Source: Phoronis pallida (lineage: Eukaryota; Phoronida; Phoronidae). Taken from it: a stretch of 16,575 nt of DNA. The DNA lies in assembly GCA_028565715.1 (NCBI GenBank), contig JAOXYC010213128.1:1-16575 (forward strand), given 5' to 3'. This document shows, one piece after another, positions 14,257 through 16,575 of the stretch; the stretch's first letter is position 1; each line of letters starts with the position of its first letter. The notes under the pieces are model-generated. The model did not search any database. It saw only the letters and a list, made by a program, of their open reading frames with translations, and was not told the origin of the DNA. The position numbers and the translations under genes are program-made.

Positions 14257-14585
14257 CAGGCCTTGATAACAACTGGTCACACGGGCCACATAACCGGGCT
14301 CACGGGTCTCGGACCGGGATAACGGACCTAAAACTAGGCACACAGACTTAAAGACTGGGTACACACACCTAAAATACCGAGTACACGTACAAAAAAACAG
14401 GCACATGGACAGAGTACGGCATTATCCAAGGGTCAGTACTATGTCTGTGTACCCGGTACTTTGGGTGTGTGTAACCAGTATTTGGGTCCGTGTGCCTAGT
14501 ATGTTGGTCCCTGGGCCCAGTTTGAGATGTTTTAAAATCATGTGCCTGGTTTTGTACAAGTCCTTGTTGTTACCATGACCTGAGA
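14257..14585. repeat. Inverted pair of minisatellite arrays, about 21-bp units
   Basis: The left half has head-to-tail units such as ACCTAAAACTAGGCACACAG, ACTTAAAGACTGGGTACACA and ACCTAAAATACCGAGTACAC. After a centre near 14420-14445, the right half carries the same unit reversed (GTGTACCCGGTACTTTGGGT, GTGTGTAACCAGTATTTGGG, GTGTGCCTAGTATGTTGGT). The outer flanks CAGGCCTTGATAACAAC and GTTGTTACCATGACCTG are also mirrored. It is therefore one palindrome whose arms are themselves tandem repeats. Confidence 0.8.
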
Positions 14586-14592
14586 ATAGGGC

Positions 14593-14625
14593 TTGTGCCT
14601 TCAGAAGGGGTAATTTTTGTGTCAT
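14593..14625 (+). repeat. Copy of the GTGCCTTCAGA dispersed-repeat segment
   Basis: GTGCCTTCAGAAGGGGTAAT and the following TTTGTGTCATTTT resemble the intronic stretch at 4158-4190 in the same order and orientation. It abuts the inverted minisatellite. Confidence 0.5.
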
Positions 14626-14828
14626 TTTGAGGAATTATTGCCGATAGGCCTAAATCCTTAATATTTGGTGTTTTTACATTGAATTGGAACTAATGATATT
14701 CTATGGAGAAGAAACAAGCTTTTAACATTATTTTTTTTGTCTGAAATCCTTGTCTGAAGTCATACCTACTCATTGGGCCACTGTTAGTAAGTGTATTGAC
14801 TTATATAAATATTTAAAAATCTTTGCAG

Positions 14829-15336
14829 AGATGTTCAACAAGCAGCCAACTTTGTGATTATACGGGAGATATACGAACACAATGGTGCTCCTGAAGATTT
14901 TGAGCTGGAACTGGAAAAAGCATTGGAAGCGTGCATAGAGACAATTGTTATAGAACCAACAAGACTGGGCGACGAGACAGCAAGATGGATAACTGTTGGG
15001 AACTGTTTACACAAGACCGCAGTACTGACTGGCTTAAGTTCAGCGCTTAGTGAAATCTGGCCTAGGAAATCCTTAATTACTATACCATTAGGTGTCACTA
15101 GTGTAGTGTGTGCGTCACTGTATGCCGTGTCATGGCAGTTCGACCCTTGTTGTAAATACCAAGTAGAAAATGACGTGAAGAACTTACAGAGACTTCCTCT
15201 TCATAATTTGGCGTCAAGTTCTCCAGTGGTGTTAATCAGAAGGGACGACAAACGGAGGAAAATTCTTCAAAATTCATTAGCCATGATATCTGGTGCGATA
15301 TGTTGTTATAAATTATATACATGGTACCATTCCTAG
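14829..15336 (+). CDS. TMEM11: TMEM11, main coding exon (mitochondrial inner-membrane morphology protein)
   Basis: TMEM11 (PMI in Drosophila) is an inner mitochondrial membrane protein tied to cristae organisation and the MICOS complex. The exon opens after acceptor AAATCTTTGCAG and encodes 168 residues to TAG. The family block IVIEPTRLGDETARWITVGN is nearly identical to human, as are SWQFDPCCKYQVE, LPLH, the SSSPVVLIRRDD stretch and the Tyr-rich C-terminus. Two hydrophobic segments stand at about exon residues 63-77 and 82-103, and a third weaker one at about 148-160. No ATG heads this frame: the first family codons VIIREIY begin with GTG, so the exon needs an upstream coding exon supplying two bases. 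Human TMEM11 has the same layout, with a short first exon followed by one long exon. CCDC33 lies divergently about 5 kb away. Confidence 0.97.
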
Positions 15337-15724
15337 CACTCAGGATTGTGAAACTCAACTGTGTGGATGTTTATTTATTAGACTGTGGGGAACATTGTTG
15401 AATACAATCGACCAACACTGCTGTTCTTATGCAATGTACAAACTAATGGACCAACATTCTTCCACAAGACCAAAGTACTAAATAGAACTTCTCTAACAAA
15501 TATCTGTGTTGAACAAGATCTAAAAGAGATATGGAGATGGTTCATGAGTATTCTTGTATGACACTTTTCATGCAAATTTAAACTGTATGATTCTGAAAGT
15601 CTGATAATTATAAACTGCACACTCAGATAATTTTTATGCATTGCTAAGTGAAGGTTTATTTAAAGTGTGCACCATATTGTTTTTGAAAGAAAACCAGGAC
15701 CTCAAATAATGTGTGGATCACCGC

Positions 15725-15766
15725 ACCAAGGACTGCCTGGGCTTTTAAGCCCAAGCAGTTCTTTGT
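15725..15766 (+). repeat. Hairpin with 20-bp arms and a 2-base loop
   Basis: CACCAAGGACTGCCTGGGCT faces AAGCCCAAGCAGTTCTTTGT and following G. As RNA, 17 of 20 positions pair as Watson-Crick and one as G-U. The GC content of the stem exceeds its surroundings. Confidence 0.75.
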
Positions 15767-15911
15767 GAAACTTAGTACAATTTGAGCAGAAAAAATGCAC
15801 ACATCCCCGGTGAGCCCATAATTGTGCGCCAATACACTATACTAATTTGAATAATGTTAAAAAAAAAAATATGATAAAGATTATGATTCATCCAAGTAGA
15901 TAGTCAATGAT

Positions 15912-16013
15912 AAGTAGAATTTATAAATCTGATACACTGGACTCACCGAGTTAAATTGGGGGAAAGAAATTTAACTCGGTGAGTCCAGTGTACCAGATTT
16001 ATAAATTCTACTT
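15912..16013. mobile_element. Near-perfect inverted repeat, 46-bp arms
   Basis: The left arm at 15912-15957 (starting AAGTAGAATTTATAAATCTG) is mirrored at 15968-16013 with a single mismatch. The loop is 10 bases (GGGGGAAAGA). No ORF is present. Such high identity means a recent palindromic insertion or selection for pairing. Confidence 0.9.
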
Positions 16014-16077
16014 AATCGTTAAAAAAACCCCATCAAGAATGCCTTCAATTGAAATATGTGTCATGCTTTGTTTTATA

Positions 16078-16083
16078 ATTAAA
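16078..16083 (+). terminator. Candidate poly(A) signal ATTAAA for TMEM11
   Basis: This is the commonest variant of the polyadenylation hexamer, followed within 30 bases by a T/G-containing stretch. It would give a 3' UTR of about 750 bases. Weak evidence. Confidence 0.25.
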
Positions 16084-16575
16084 ACATAGAGTTTTGTAGG
16101 ATTACACAACTGGCCCAATTAATTTGTTAAACTTGACCAATGGTTATTTTAATTTAAAAATCATTGATTTCTGGCAGCCTGTACATTTCGGTGTGCAAGT
16201 AGTGGATGTGGTTTGGTAATGCAATTTTAGTCATGTATAAATATTACATGAACAATTATAAAATTTACAACAAATAAGTTCAAATGAAAAATTCATACTT
16301 GGAAATGTTTGAATCTTCACTTTAAATGTCTCCAATATTGGAAGTTGTCAATATTATTGTGACCACTATTTATTTATGGTGACTTCTATAGAAATAGGAA
16401 CATGTTATTTGGAGTTCAAATAATCCTTAAAGATACTGTCTCCTTGTTGGTGAGGATCTGGGGTCAAAATTCAAATCAACTTGAAATTTGGTGTACGTGT
16501 CCTTTGATGAATATAATTAACCTGCATCATAGTCAAAAAAATTGGTAAAGGGGTAAATTTGAGATCTTTGTATCC

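Larger units (their letters stand above)
15337..16575 (+). other. TMEM11 3' UTR and flank; no further gene recognised
   Basis: The sequence is A/T-rich with no family-like open frame on either strand. Canonical AATAAA was not found. The variant ATTAAA at 16078-16083 is the best poly(A) signal candidate. If it is used, both strong hairpins in this stretch would lie in the TMEM11 3' UTR. Confidence 0.5.

Noticed and set aside
13031-14585. CRISPR-like or phage attachment structure because of regular repeats
   Set aside because: Repeats are inverted and unequal, with no constant-length spacers, and the surrounding genes are animal genes with introns.
10058-14829. A transposase or reverse transcriptase gene behind the repeats
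   Set aside because: No frame in this interval shows catalytic motifs of any transposase or reverse transcriptase. The elements seen are all non-autonomous.
14835-15098. 87-codon open frame antisense to TMEM11
   Set aside because: Exact shadow of the conserved TMEM11 frame, with no independent signals.

Overview
The window is nuclear DNA from an animal. It is AT-rich, its genes are split by GT-AG introns, the introns and intergenic DNA are full of small palindromic (foldback or MITE-like) repeats, and two protein genes are clearly recognisable. There are no operons, bacterial ribosome binding sites or CRISPR arrays. The protein divergence and the repeat style suggest a marine invertebrate, perhaps a mollusc or another lophotrochozoan. 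That assignment is an inference and is not proven by the sequence.

Left two thirds (1-10058, minus strand): the 5' part of a CCDC33 orthologue. Eleven coding exons can be chained from the ATG at 10034 to the donor at 2248. Every junction is GT-AG, all phases agree, and the total is 2079 nt, or 693 codons. The encoded part contains an N-terminal beta-rich C2-like region, a central C2 domain and a second C2-like region. The C-terminal coiled-coil half known from vertebrate CCDC33 is not seen and presumably lies beyond position 1, after an intron of at least 2.2 kb. Introns hold a near-perfect palindrome (2471-2635), two tRNA-derived elements (about 4686 and 6420), a recent 80-bp-period tandem duplication (8754-8882) and short direct repeats.

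Middle (10059-14828): the head-to-head region between the two genes. It contains a CpG-richer promoter-like block, a candidate upstream CCDC33 exon with a short upstream ORF, three perfect TGACGTCA (CRE-type) palindromes, and a dense set of foldback repeats. These are an old 230-bp inverted repeat, two related palindromes sharing a TTATTCAGTCA core, a 23-bp terminal-inverted-repeat pair, and an inverted pair of minisatellite arrays. A candidate first exon of TMEM11 that fits in frame lies at 13379-13389.

Right part (14829-16575, plus strand): the main coding exon of TMEM11, a mitochondrial inner-membrane morphology protein, ending at 15336. Its 3' flank carries two strong hairpins, one with 46-bp arms and a single mismatch.

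The two genes are not known to work together. CCDC33 is a cilium/sperm-associated C2 and coiled-coil protein, and TMEM11 acts in mitochondrial cristae organisation. The shared element is the divergent intergenic region. No wholly new coding system was found. The most unusual content is the density and variety of foldback DNA, and the CRE cluster between the two gene starts.
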